DNA of 64,000 bases from contig CACZBD010000009.1 in NCBI GenBank assembly GCA_902779305.1, forward strand, positions 62,001 to 126,000, written 5' to 3'. This document shows positions 42,148 to 50,734 of the stretch, in pieces (position 1 is the first letter of the stretch; each line of letters opens with the position of its first letter). Source of the DNA: an uncultured Lachnospiraceae bacterium (GTDB taxonomy: Bacteria > Bacillota > Clostridia > Lachnospirales > Lachnospiraceae). Position numbers and translations under genes: made by a program. The notes beneath the pieces were generated by a model. That model saw only the letters and a list, made by a program, of their open reading frames with translations. It was not told the DNA's origin and did not search any database.

Positions 42148-43329
42148 TTATTGAGCTTTCCGGTATTCCTCCACGAGCTGGCGGATCCTCTCACTCGGAT
42201 TCAGCAGATCGCTGATGGAAATATCGTGATTTAAGGTATCAATGATATAAGCGATGTATTTGCTCATGTCACAGTTGATGTAATAAGGCTTCTCAAGCAG
42301 CTCCGGGCTCTGGTATACCAGGTTGGTCGTTAAGACTCTGTGAATGATACCGTCTTCATAAGCCTTGTCAAACTGCGCAAAACCGTTGGTGAACAGGCCG
42401 AACGTTGCTGCCACAAAGATCCTTCCCGCATTCCGTTTCTTCAGCTGGCTTGCCACATCGATCACACTGTCCCCGGAAGAGATCATGTCGTCGATCACGA
42501 TCACGTCCTTGCCGGCAACGGAAGAACCTAAGAATTCGTGAGAAATGATCGGGTTTCTGCCGTTCACGACCTGGGTGTAATCTCTGCGTTTGTAGAACAT
42601 GCCGATGTCAAGCCCGAGCACGTTTGCCATATAGATCGCACGTCCCATGCCGCCTTCATCCGGGCTGATGATCATCATGTGATCCGAATCGATCTTTAAA
42701 TCCTTCTCATATTTCAAAAGTCCCTTGACAAACTGGTAGGTCGGCTGGATCGTTTCAAAGCCGGACAGCGGGATCGCATTCTGGACTCTCGAATCATGCG
42801 CGTCGAAGGTGATGATGTTGTCGACGCCCATCGAAACCAGTTCCTGCAGCGCGATGGCGCAGTCCAAAGACTCTCTGGTATTTCTCTTGTGCTGTCTGGA
42901 TTCATAAAGGAACGGCATGATCACCGTGATGCGCCTGGCTTTGCCGCCGACGGCCGCAATGATACGTTTCAGGTCCTGGTAGTGATCATCCGGGGACATG
43001 TGATTTTCATGTCCGCAAAGGGAATAGGTCAGGCTGTAGTTGCTGACGTCCACCAGCAGATAGAGATCTGCGCCCCTGACGGATTCCTTGATCACGCCCT
43101 TTGCTTCTCCGGTTCCGAAGCGGGAGATCTGCGCATCCATGATGTAGGAATCTCTCTGGTATCCGGCAAAAGCCAGGGAACTTTTGTGCTCGTTTTCTCT
43201 TTCTTCACGCCATTTGATCAGATATCTGTCGACCTTCTCGCCGAGTTCCCTGCATCCTTCCAACGGGATCAGCCTTAAGGAGCCTACGGGAATGGTTTCC
43301 AGATTTCGCTTTTCTTCGCGGCCGGGCAT
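42148..43329 (-). CDS. prs: Ribose-phosphate pyrophosphokinase, long form
   Basis: Makes PRPP from ribose-5-phosphate and ATP. 393 residues versus about 315 for most bacterial enzymes; the extra length is mainly an N-terminal extension and insertions. Two phosphoribosyltransferase folds; YESRQHKRNTRESLDCA matches the ATP-site RQDRK-type loop, KRRDYTQVVNGRNP the catalytic flexible loop, and VIVIDDMISSGDSV is the PRPP-binding motif. In the dnaD-dnaI operon, 8 nt after dnaI. The divergent form is typical of some Clostridia. Confidence 0.9.
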   Translation of the reverse strand: MPGREEKRNLETIPVGSLRLIPLEGCRELGEKVDRYLIKWREERENEHKSSLAFAGYQRDSYIMDAQISRFGTGEAKGVIKESVRGADLYLLVDVSNYSLTYSLCGHENHMSPDDHYQDLKRIIAAVGGKARRITVIMPFLYESRQHKRNTRESLDCAIALQELVSMGVDNIITFDAHDSRVQNAIPLSGFETIQPTYQFVKGLLKYEKDLKIDSDHMMIISPDEGGMGRAIYMANVLGLDIGMFYKRRDYTQVVNGRNPIISHEFLGSSVAGKDVIVIDDMISSGDSVIDVASQLKKRNAGRIFVAATFGLFTNGFAQFDKAYEDGIIHRVLTTNLVYQSPELLEKPYYINCDMSKYIAYIIDTLNHDISISDLLNPSERIRQLVEEYRKAQ

Positions 43330-43337
43330 GCTCTACC

Positions 43338-44321
43338 TCACTTTCTGTTCTGGGCATTCATGTTGCGCCGGATCGACACGCGGATGTCATCGATCTCGAT
43401 CCGGATCATCTTATAGTAACCGTATATGCGTGAAAAGACACGCTCCGAATATTTATCGTTCAGTTCTTCCAGGGAAAGATTCGTGGAAATGAGAGTGGAT
43501 TTTTTGCGATTGTTCCGCTCGTTTAAGATCACGAACAGCTGGGAGGCCACAAAGGAATTGGTCACCTCCGTGCCAAGATCGTCAATGATCAGCAGATCGC
43601 AGGAAAATACATCTTCATGAAGCGCCAGGAGATCATCGCCCGCGCTCTCGGAATGAAACGCGCATTTGGCAAGCGTCTCAAACAGATCGTAAGCGGTGAA
43701 ATAGATCACGGAATGACCGCTGTCGAGCAGTTGCTTTGCGATGCAGTTGGTCAGAAAGGTCTTTCCGACACCGACGGATCCGTTCAGCAGAAGGTTCTCA
43801 TATCCGTCGTCAAACGCATCCGCAAAATGTCTGCACTCCGAGACGATCCGGCGCATCTTTTCCACGTCGCTGTCATTATAGTATTCATAGGAAAGCTTGT
43901 CAAAATTCTCTTCGCCAAGAACCGATTCGATCGAGGACTGCCTGTAAAGCGCGCGGATCTCGGCCTGCCTTAAGCACCTGCATTTCTTCCCGTCAACGTA
44001 CCCGGTATCCTTGCAATCGCTGCATTCAAAGACCGGCTCCAGATAGTCCTGCGGAAAGCCGTTCCGGACAAGCAGTTCCTTTTTCTTCTCTAGAATGGAA
44101 GACACCTTCCTGCGAAGTTCCTGCAGCGCGTCCGCATCCCCGCCGATCAGTTTTTTTGAAAAATCAAGGCTTGAAGCGCCAAGTTCCTCTTCCAGTCCGC
44201 GGTAGCCGGGGATCCTGCCATAGACTTCCTCGCGGCGCCTTTCAAGAATATGCCGGTTTGCAAGCCTCCTGTCTTCATAGGTCCGCATGATGGCATCATA
44301 TTGTGCTCTGCTTAACGGCAT
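43338..44321 (-). CDS. DnaI/DnaC-type helicase loader
   Basis: AAA+ ATPase that loads the replicative helicase, 327 residues. N-terminal helical region (about 1-100), a zinc-binding cysteine set (CSDCKDTGYVDGKKCRC, about 109-125), Walker A LLNGSVGVGKTFLT (about 185) and Walker B LLIIDDLGTE. Start ATG shortly after dnaD. Its pairing with dnaD and a DnaA-box cluster upstream indicates primosome function. Confidence 0.93.
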   Translation of the reverse strand: MPLSRAQYDAIMRTYEDRRLANRHILERRREEVYGRIPGYRGLEEELGASSLDFSKKLIGGDADALQELRRKVSSILEKKKELLVRNGFPQDYLEPVFECSDCKDTGYVDGKKCRCLRQAEIRALYRQSSIESVLGEENFDKLSYEYYNDSDVEKMRRIVSECRHFADAFDDGYENLLLNGSVGVGKTFLTNCIAKQLLDSGHSVIYFTAYDLFETLAKCAFHSESAGDDLLALHEDVFSCDLLIIDDLGTEVTNSFVASQLFVILNERNNRKKSTLISTNLSLEELNDKYSERVFSRIYGYYKMIRIEIDDIRVSIRRNMNAQNRK

Positions 44322-44333
44322 ATCATAAACTCC

Positions 44334-45392
44334 TTAGTTGTAAGCCTCCTGTTCAAGGGCCGAATAATCGTAAGAACGCTGTTTGAAATCTCCGAACTTG
44401 TTTGCAGCTGCAGACTTCTCCGGTTTTGCTGCGGGCTGCCTTGCATTTCTTTGCTTATGCGCGCTGTCGTTCTTTTCAACATCCGCAAGGGTACGTACGC
44501 CTTCCCTGTCCCAGTTGCTTAAGATCTTATCCGCGTATTCAAAACTCGGATTATGGATCGCCGACACGGTCCTGGTGCACGCTTCAACCATCATTTCCGC
44601 GGAAAATCCGAGAGAGATCCATCTGCGTACAAAGGAAAGTTCCGTCTCCAGCGGGTTCCTGCCCGTGCGGATCCCGAATGCCTTGAAAACCTCGAAGATC
44701 TCGGAAGGGATATTGGAAGTATATTCCTTGGCCTCTTCTACATATCTGATCCCGGCAAGCGCCCAGGAATTGGCCACGCTCTCGATATAGCGGATGCTCT
44801 TCTTTCTGTTGCCGACGCAGTATTCCACAAGGTATTCCAGAAGATCCGTATCGAATCCCAGCGCATCATACAGATACAGGAACGTGGCGATCTCGTTGCT
44901 GTTTAAGGTCTTCTTCATATATTGCTCGGCCACAAACAGAAACTGGGAAACGTCCGCCCTGTTCTTGAAATCCAGGAGTTTTTCTGCGGAATAATTCGGT
45001 TTTTCGGGTAAGCGGAACACTTTCGCCTCCGTCCTTTCCTGTTCGGCCGGTTCGACCGTCACGGTCTGCAGCGATGTCTGCGGAACGGACACGATCGACT
45101 GGATCGGCAGCAGCTGGATCTCCGAAAGCTGCTTCTCCTGCGAGAATGCCAGTTTCAGAAGGCGCTGCTTCTCCCAGTATTTGAGCGCGCGCAGCACATC
45201 CTTTTCCGTATAATTAAAGAAATCCGCGATAATGGAGACAGAGATGGGCATATTCCCATCGATGCAGCGGAGCAGATACAGATAGATCTTGATCTGCGCA
45301 TCATTCGCATTCCCCATGTATATATCGATAAAACGGTTCGACACAACGGTCGCTCCGCTCACACAATCTCCATACAGTGTTACCTGACTCAT
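44334..45392 (-). CDS. DnaD-domain replication initiation protein
   Basis: Primosomal protein of about 352 residues that remodels DNA at origins and helps load the helicase with DnaI. N-terminal winged helix region (about 30-95: RFIDIYMGNANDAQIKIYLY), a Glu-rich linker, a helical DnaD-type domain (about 130-270), and a second copy-like end (SPEFEV region to SNWDREGVRTLADVEKND). I use ATG 45392 with GGTGAT upstream; a GTG at 45431 would be at the transcription start. First gene of the operon. Confidence 0.88.
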   Translation of the reverse strand: MSQVTLYGDCVSGATVVSNRFIDIYMGNANDAQIKIYLYLLRCIDGNMPISVSIIADFFNYTEKDVLRALKYWEKQRLLKLAFSQEKQLSEIQLLPIQSIVSVPQTSLQTVTVEPAEQERTEAKVFRLPEKPNYSAEKLLDFKNRADVSQFLFVAEQYMKKTLNSNEIATFLYLYDALGFDTDLLEYLVEYCVGNRKKSIRYIESVANSWALAGIRYVEEAKEYTSNIPSEIFEVFKAFGIRTGRNPLETELSFVRRWISLGFSAEMMVEACTRTVSAIHNPSFEYADKILSNWDREGVRTLADVEKNDSAHKQRNARQPAAKPEKSAAANKFGDFKQRSYDYSALEQEAYN

Positions 45393-45436
45393 TTGATCAC
45401 CTGCCGGTTGTACATTTTCATATTCAAGCACTGAAA

Positions 45437-45464
45437 ATTATAACACAAGAAGGTGAAAAATCAA
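45437..45464 (-). promoter_or_regulatory. Promoter of dnaD-dnaI-prs operon
   Basis: Minus strand: -35 TTGATT (45459-45464), 16-nt spacer, -10 TATAAT (45437-45442), giving +1 near 45430. DnaA-box-like 9-mers begin about 50 nt further upstream. Confidence 0.65.
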
Positions 45465-45511
45465 TCGGAAAATTCGGCAAAAAGCCCGTAAAATCAAGGC
45501 TTCCGGCCACT

Positions 45512-45538
45512 TGTGGAAACTGTGGATAATGTGGATTA
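45512..45538. promoter_or_regulatory. Three touching DnaA-box-like 9-mers
   Basis: TGTGGAAAC, TGTGGATAA and TGTGGATTA follow each other without gaps and in the same direction. The middle one is the exact reverse complement of the DnaA box TTATCCACA; the others differ at one or two positions. Confidence 0.75.
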
Positions 45539-45625
45539 AAAATAATCTGCGATTATGTCACCACGACAAAAAAGCATATTTTCAACCCTTTTTCCAAAAC
45601 CGGTTCAAAGATTATGTAAATGCAG

Positions 45626-45634
45626 AAATCCACA
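45626..45634. promoter_or_regulatory. Single DnaA-box-like 9-mer
   Basis: AAATCCACA, two mismatches to TTATCCACA, in opposite direction to the neighbouring clusters. Confidence 0.4.
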
Positions 45635-45663
45635 ATGCCTGACCGGACTTTTTGTAAAATATC

Positions 45664-45681
45664 TGTGGATTCTGTGGACAA
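45664..45681. promoter_or_regulatory. Two touching DnaA-box-like 9-mers
   Basis: TGTGGATTC and TGTGGACAA are contiguous and in the same direction as the triple cluster, with two and one mismatches to the consensus. They end next to the murC stop codon. Confidence 0.6.
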
Positions 45682-45682
45682 C

Positions 45683-47059
45683 TCACAGCCCCAGCAGATT
45701 TTCTCCCACTTTTACGATATCTCCGGCACCCATGGTTATCAACAGATCTCCCGGTTCACAATTTTGTAATAAAAAATTTTCGATCTCATCAAAAGACGGA
45801 AAATAGTAACATTCCTTCCCGCGTTCTCTGATGGCTTCCATCAGGTCTTTGGAAGAGATCCCGAGGTTATCCGTCTCTCTTGCCGCATAGATATCCGAGA
45901 GCACGATCAGGTCCGCATTAGAAAGCGCATCTGCAAAATCATCGAAAAACGCTTTGGTCCGTGTGTAGGTATGGGGCTGGAACACGCAGACGATCCGGTC
46001 CTTTTTGTGCTTTTTTGCAGCCTTCAGGGTCGCCCGGATCTCTGTCGGATGGTGCGCATAGTCATCCACGATCGTGATCTTGTTCAGTTCCCCCTTGATC
46101 TGAAATCTCCTGTCCGTTCCGCCAAACGATAACAGGCCCTTTGCGGCCGTCTCCTGCGGGATCTTCAATACATCCGAGAGCGCAACGGAGGCAAGCGCGT
46201 TGGCCACGTTATGCTCTCCGGGAACGTTTAACGTAAAAGCACGGTCTTTTTGCCCATACAGCAGAAACGTCGCTTTCCCGTTTTCATCATAGGTGATCCC
46301 ATCCGCACTGTAGTCGGCGTTCCTATCCGTTACCGAAAACGTGACCACTCTGCAGCTTAGATCCTTCGTGATCTTTTCATAGGAAGGAATGTCCCGGTTG
46401 ATGATGAGCGTCCCGTCTTCGGGAAGAAGCGACGCAAACTTCCTGAACGAAGCATAGATGTCATCCAGGTCTTTGAAGAAATCCATATGATCTTCTTCTA
46501 TATTTAATATGAGCCCGATCTTCGGAAAGAAGCTTAAGAAGCTGTTGGTATATTCACAGGCCTCGGTGATGAAATACTCTTCTCCTCCGATCCTGAAATT
46601 TCCACCGATCTCTTTTAACATGCCGCCCACGGATACGGTCGGATCAAGCCCCGCTTCCATGAGGATCATCGTGATCATCGAAGTGGTCGTGGTCTTCCCG
46701 TGGGTACCCGAGATCGCGATGGGCACTTTGTAATTCCGCATGATCTGTCCGAGAAGCTCCGCCCTTGTAAGCATCGGAAGTCCTCTTCTGTCTGCCTCCT
46801 CAAACTCCGGATTGTCCGGATGGATCGCTGCCGTATAGACCACAAGATCGACATCATCCGTGATATTGGACGCGCGCTGGCCGTAGAAGATGGTTGCTCC
46901 CTTTTCTTCCAGCATCTTTGTCAGTTCCGATCCGTGGTTGTCGGAGCCCGAGATCACAAATCCTCTCTGCAGAAGAACCTCTGCCAGGCCGCTCATACTG
47001 ATCCCGCCGATCCCGATGAAGTGGATCCTGACCGGGTTGTCAAAATTGATCTGATACAT
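45683..47059 (-). CDS. murC: UDP-N-acetylmuramate-L-alanine ligase
   Basis: Adds the first amino acid to UDP-MurNAc in peptidoglycan synthesis. 458 residues, normal length. Motifs: HFIGIGGISMSGLAEVL (UDP loop), ISGTHGKTTTTSMI (ATP loop), EACEYTNSFLSFFP, NIEEDHMDFF, GEHNVANALA and DDYAHHPTEIRATL. Its own promoter lies at 47097. Divergent from glgC. Followed by the DnaA-box region, with no obvious terminator. Confidence 0.97.
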   Translation of the reverse strand: MYQINFDNPVRIHFIGIGGISMSGLAEVLLQRGFVISGSDNHGSELTKMLEEKGATIFYGQRASNITDDVDLVVYTAAIHPDNPEFEEADRRGLPMLTRAELLGQIMRNYKVPIAISGTHGKTTTTSMITMILMEAGLDPTVSVGGMLKEIGGNFRIGGEEYFITEACEYTNSFLSFFPKIGLILNIEEDHMDFFKDLDDIYASFRKFASLLPEDGTLIINRDIPSYEKITKDLSCRVVTFSVTDRNADYSADGITYDENGKATFLLYGQKDRAFTLNVPGEHNVANALASVALSDVLKIPQETAAKGLLSFGGTDRRFQIKGELNKITIVDDYAHHPTEIRATLKAAKKHKKDRIVCVFQPHTYTRTKAFFDDFADALSNADLIVLSDIYAARETDNLGISSKDLMEAIRERGKECYYFPSFDEIENFLLQNCEPGDLLITMGAGDIVKVGENLLGL

Positions 47060-47096
47060 TTTATGGCCCCTCTTCCTTTCTCTGTATACAACATAT

Positions 47097-47125
47097 AGGA
47101 TAGAATATTTTATTTAAAAATACAA
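47097..47125 (-). promoter_or_regulatory. Promoter for murC
   Basis: Minus strand: -35 TTGTAT (47120-47125), 17-nt AT-rich spacer, -10 TATCCT (47097-47102). Confidence 0.55.
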
Positions 47126-47190
47126 GTTGTACCCATTAACAGTTTTTTTGTGAAGATTGGCAAAAATGTTTGAAAAATCAGTCGGTTGTG

Positions 47191-47219
47191 TATACATTCT
47201 GCACAAAAAGTGATATAAT
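47191..47219 (+). promoter_or_regulatory. Promoter for glgC-glgD-spoVG
   Basis: -35 TATACA (47191-47196), 17-nt spacer, -10 TATAAT (47214-47219), about 37 nt before glgC. Confidence 0.6.
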
Positions 47220-47255
47220 AAAACAACATTACGAAACTGACACAAGGAGTTCAAC

Positions 47256-48530
47256 ATGATTAAAAAAGAAATGATTGCCATGCTCCTGGCCGGTGGTCAG
47301 GGCTCCCGTCTGGGTGTACTCACATCCAAAGTCGCCAAACCCGCCGTTTCTTTTGGCGGAAAATACCGCATTATTGATTTTCCGTTAAGCAACTGCATCA
47401 ATTCCGGGATCGACACGGTCGGCGTGCTGACACAGTACCAGCCGCTTCGGCTGAACACGCATATCGGGATCGGGATCCCCTGGGACCTTGACCGGAACGT
47501 GGGCGGTGTCACGGTCCTTCCCCCGTACGAGAAGAGCGGAAACAGTGAATGGTACACCGGTACGGCAAACGCCATTTATCAGAACATGACCTATATGGAA
47601 ATGTTTAATCCGGACTATGTGCTGATCCTTTCCGGCGATCATATCTATAAGATGGACTATGAAGTCATGCTCGACTTCCACAAGGCGAACAAGGCTGACG
47701 TGACCATCGCGGCCATGTCCGTTCCTTACGAAGAAGCCAAGCGCTTCGGAATCCTGATCACGGATGACAACCGCCAGATCAATGATTTTGAAGAAAAACC
47801 CGAGAATCCGCGGTCGAATCTGGCTTCCATGGGGATCTACATCTTCAACTGGAAGACCCTGAAAGAAGCCCTGATCGCCAAGGCCGACCAGCCTGCGCTG
47901 GACTTCGGCAAGCATGTCATCCCGTTCTGCCACGAGAAGGGCGCAAGACTGTTCGCATACGAATACAACGGCTACTGGAAGGATGTCGGAACACTGAATT
48001 CCTATTGGGAAGCCAATATGGAGCTGATCGATATCGTTCCGGAATTCAACCTCTATGAGGAATACTGGTGCATTTATACCAAGAACAACGCGATCCCGCC
48101 GCAGTACATCTCCTCCGACAGTGTAGTGGAGCGTACCATCATCGGTGAAGGGACCGAAGTTTACGGCAAGATCTATAATTCCGTGATCGGCTGCAATGTG
48201 GTGATCGGTCCGGACACCGTGGTCAGGGATTCGATCATCATGAACAATGCCGTGATCCACGAGGGCTGCGAGATCAACAAATCCATCGTTGCGGAGAATA
48301 CCGTGATCGGCGCAGGCTGTATCCTCGGCGCTTTCGACGAGGTTCCCAACGAAACGGATCCGCATATTTATACGCACGGTCTGGTCACGATCGGCGAAGA
48401 CTCCGTCGTGCCCGATAACATCCGCATCGGACGCAACAGCGTGGTCTCCGGCGTGACCGATGCCTCCGATTATCCGGACAACATGCTTGCAAGCGGCAAA
48501 ACTTTGATAAAGAATGGAGAACAGGTATGA
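47256..48530 (+). CDS. glgC: Glucose-1-phosphate adenylyltransferase GlgC
   Basis: Makes ADP-glucose, the committed step of glycogen synthesis. 424 residues. N-terminal nucleotidyltransferase: [31 protein letters not shown] (metal Asp) and [21 protein letters not shown]-terminal left-handed beta-helix from about 285. Strong AAGGAG before ATG. Overlaps glgD by 4 nt; in Firmicutes GlgC and GlgD form a mixed tetramer in which GlgC is catalytic. Confidence 0.97.
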   Translation: MIKKEMIAMLLAGGQGSRLGVLTSKVAKPAVSFGGKYRIIDFPLSNCINSGIDTVGVLTQYQPLRLNTHIGIGIPWDLDRNVGGVTVLPPYEKSGNSEWYTGTANAIYQNMTYMEMFNPDYVLILSGDHIYKMDYEVMLDFHKANKADVTIAAMSVPYEEAKRFGILITDDNRQINDFEEKPENPRSNLASMGIYIFNWKTLKEALIAKADQPALDFGKHVIPFCHEKGARLFAYEYNGYWKDVGTLNSYWEANMELIDIVPEFNLYEEYWCIYTKNNAIPPQYISSDSVVERTIIGEGTEVYGKIYNSVIGCNVVIGPDTVVRDSIIMNNAVIHEGCEINKSIVAENTVIGAGCILGAFDEVPNETDPHIYTHGLVTIGEDSVVPDNIRIGRNSVVSGVTDASDYPDNMLASGKTLIKNGEQV

Positions 48531-49645
48531 AAGCGATAGGAGTAGTATTAGCCGGTGGCAACAATTTCAGGATGAAGGAGCTCTCCCAGAAGCGTGCCGT
48601 ATCTGCCATGCCCATTGCCGGGAGCTTCAGAAGCATTGATTTTTCCCTCAGTAACATGTCCCACTCTCACATCACCAAGGTCGGCGTGCTGACACAGTAC
48701 AACGCCAGAAGCCTGAACGAGCATTTGAGTTCCAGCAAGTGGTGGGATTTCGGACGTAAACAGGGCGGACTGTTCGTGTTCACCCCGACCGTTACGCAGG
48801 ACAACAATTTCTGGTACCGCGGCACCGCCGATTCCATCTACCAGAACCTTGCTTTTCTCAAGCAAAGTCACGAGCCCTATGTGGTCATCGTGAGTGGGGA
48901 CGGCATCTACAAGATGGATTACAACAAGGTGCTGGATTTCCACATCGAGAAGAACGCGGACATCACCGTTGTCTGCAAAGACATCCATCTCGATGAGGAC
49001 AGCGACCGCTTCGGTTTTGTGACCGTAAATGAAGACGGACGCATCACCGATTTCGAAGAGAAGCCCATCGTTGCCAAGACCAACACCATTTCCTGCGGGA
49101 TCTATGTGATCCGCAGAAGGCTGCTGATCGATCTGATCGAAAAGTGCGCGGCGGAAGACCGCTTCGATTTTGTAAGGGATATCCTGATCCGCTACAAGGA
49201 TCTGAAGAACATTTATGCGTTCAAGCACGAGGGATACTGGAGCAACATCTCTTCCGTGGAATCCTACTACAAGACCAACATGGACTTTTTGAACGCGGAT
49301 GTCAGGGACTATTTCTTCAAGCAGTATCCGGAAGTATATTCCAAGGTGGATGATCTGCCGCCCGCCAAATACAACATCGGATCCAACGTGAAGAACAGCC
49401 TGATCTCCAGCGGCAGCATCATCAACGGTACCGTGGAAGATTCCGTGATCTTCAAGAAAGTCTTTGTCGGAAACAACTGCGTGATCAAGAATTCGATCGT
49501 CTTAAATGATGTTTACATCGGCAACAACACGCATATCGAAAACTGCATCGTGGAGAGCCGCGGCACGATCCGCGCCGACTCCTACTTCAAGGGCGAGGAC
49601 GGCATTCAGGTTGTCCTTGAGAACAGCGAAAGATATGTATTCTGA
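48527..49645 (+). CDS. glgD: ADP-glucose pyrophosphorylase regulatory subunit GlgD
   Basis: Partner of GlgC, 372 residues, that modulates activity. The nucleotide loop is altered ([20 protein letters not shown], lacking the G-x-G-T/S-R-L pattern) as expected for a non-catalytic subunit, but [15 protein letters not shown] and DFEEKP are kept. C-terminal beta-helix from about 275. ATG overlaps glgC stop (ATGA). Confidence 0.95.
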   Translation: MKAIGVVLAGGNNFRMKELSQKRAVSAMPIAGSFRSIDFSLSNMSHSHITKVGVLTQYNARSLNEHLSSSKWWDFGRKQGGLFVFTPTVTQDNNFWYRGTADSIYQNLAFLKQSHEPYVVIVSGDGIYKMDYNKVLDFHIEKNADITVVCKDIHLDEDSDRFGFVTVNEDGRITDFEEKPIVAKTNTISCGIYVIRRRLLIDLIEKCAAEDRFDFVRDILIRYKDLKNIYAFKHEGYWSNISSVESYYKTNMDFLNADVRDYFFKQYPEVYSKVDDLPPAKYNIGSNVKNSLISSGSIINGTVEDSVIFKKVFVGNNCVIKNSIVLNDVYIGNNTHIENCIVESRGTIRADSYFKGEDGIQVVLENSERYVF

Positions 49646-49669
49646 CCTTTGACGGAGGACTGACTGATC

Positions 49670-49984
49670 ATGAACATTACCGATATCCGTATCCGCAAAG
49701 TACCAAAAGACGGGAAGATCAAGGCTTTTGTCTCCATTACGATCGACGGGGTCTTTGTCGTGCATGACATCAAGATCATCGAAGGAGAAAAAGGGATGTT
49801 TCTCTCCATGCCCTCCCACAAAACGGCGGAAGGCGAATACCGCGATATCGCGCATCCGATCACGACCGAATACCGCCAGAGCCTGCAGAACATGATCTTT
49901 GCAAAATACGAAGAGTTCCTGAAGGAAGAGGCAAGATCATCCAAAGCACAGTCAGGCGGAAAGCCGGAGAAGACAACGGAATAA
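49670..49984 (+). CDS. spoVG: SpoVG-family RNA/DNA-binding regulator
   Basis: Small regulator of 104 residues with the highly conserved SpoVG core: MNITDIRIRKV, KAFVSITIDGVFVVHDIKII, GMFLSMPSHKT and YRDIAHPIT. SpoVG binds nucleic acids and influences sporulation, cell-wall and virulence genes in Firmicutes. Located 24 nt after glgD and ended by a strong terminator, so it may be co-transcribed with glycogen genes. Confidence 0.96.
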   Translation: MNITDIRIRKVPKDGKIKAFVSITIDGVFVVHDIKIIEGEKGMFLSMPSHKTAEGEYRDIAHPITTEYRQSLQNMIFAKYEEFLKEEARSSKAQSGGKPEKTTE

Positions 49985-50008
49985 GGGATCGGAAGAAAGA
50001 ACACCGCA

Positions 50009-50038
50009 AAGGATCTGCCGCATGGCAGATCCTTTTTT
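50009..50038 (+). terminator. Terminator after spoVG
   Basis: An 11-bp perfect stem (AAGGATCTGCC with GGCAGATCCTT, loop GCAT) followed by TTTT. Confidence 0.92.
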
Positions 50039-50055
50039 CCTTTCCGCATTCTTTC

Positions 50056-50084
50056 TTGACAGTCCAAAGATTCTCGCTTATGAT
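50056..50084 (+). promoter_or_regulatory. Promoter for queT
   Basis: -35 TTGACA (50056-50061), 17-nt spacer, -10 TATGAT (50079-50084); transcription would start about 10 nt before the riboswitch. Confidence 0.8.
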
Positions 50085-50100
50085 GGACAGGCACGAAATC

Positions 50101-50142
50101 AGTGAGTTCGAAACCCATCCTCACTTAAAACAAAACTAGGAG
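50101..50142 (+). promoter_or_regulatory. PreQ1-I riboswitch
   Basis: Compact aptamer: P1 stem AGTGAG (50101-50106) with CTCACT (50120-50125), loop TTCGAAACCCATC, then the A-rich tail TTAAAACAAAACTAGG. The tail closely matches that of the Thermoanaerobacter tengcongensis preQ1-I switch and includes the ribosome-binding site AGGAG (50138-50142), so ligand binding should hide the site and reduce QueT translation when preQ1 is present. Confidence 0.88.
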
Positions 50143-50151
50143 AACAATTTC

Positions 50152-50727
50152 ATGAAAAAATTTACCACCTTTCATCTGGTGCAGGCAGCCGTTGTTGCCG
50201 CACTCTATGTCGTACTGACGATCCTGGCCAACACCTTCGGTCTTGCAAGCGGCGTCATTCAGGTCAGGATCTCCGAAGCGCTCTGCGTACTTCCCTTTTT
50301 TTCCCCGACTTTAAGCATCGGCCTCTATCTCGGCTGCATTCTTGCCAATCTGATCACAGGATGTCTTCCCTGGGATGTCGTGTTCGGCAGCCTCGCGACG
50401 CTGATCGGTGCGATCTTTTGTTCCCTGATCGGAAGAAAAGCAAAAGGCCTTGCTCCTGAGAGCAAAGCCTATAAGCGTCTGGCACTTTTATGTCCCATCC
50501 CGAACGTGATCGCAAATACACTGATCGTTCCGCCGATCCTGCTTTTTGTCTATGAAATGGGCTTACAGGATCTCGGCGTTTTTGCAGAAGTCAGTCCTAT
50601 TAAGAACGCCTATCTCTTATTTACGATCACCGTCTTTCTCGGAGAAGTGATCTCCGGATACGTTCTCGGCATCCTGCTCTTTCCTGCATTCCGCAGGGTC
50701 ATGGATGCGGTCCGTCCCAAAGACTAA
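50152..50727 (+). CDS. queT: Queuosine precursor transporter QueT
   Basis: Membrane S-component-like transporter for queuine precursors, 191 residues, with five or six hydrophobic segments (QAAVVAALYVVLTILAN, GLYLGCILANLITG and later helices). The family motif VQVRISEAL appears here as IQVRISEALCVLPFF. Uptake probably uses a shared ECF energy module encoded elsewhere. Directly preceded by a preQ1-I riboswitch. Confidence 0.94.
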   Translation: MKKFTTFHLVQAAVVAALYVVLTILANTFGLASGVIQVRISEALCVLPFFSPTLSIGLYLGCILANLITGCLPWDVVFGSLATLIGAIFCSLIGRKAKGLAPESKAYKRLALLCPIPNVIANTLIVPPILLFVYEMGLQDLGVFAEVSPIKNAYLLFTITVFLGEVISGYVLGILLFPAFRRVMDAVRPKD

Positions 50728-50734
50728 AGTGGTT

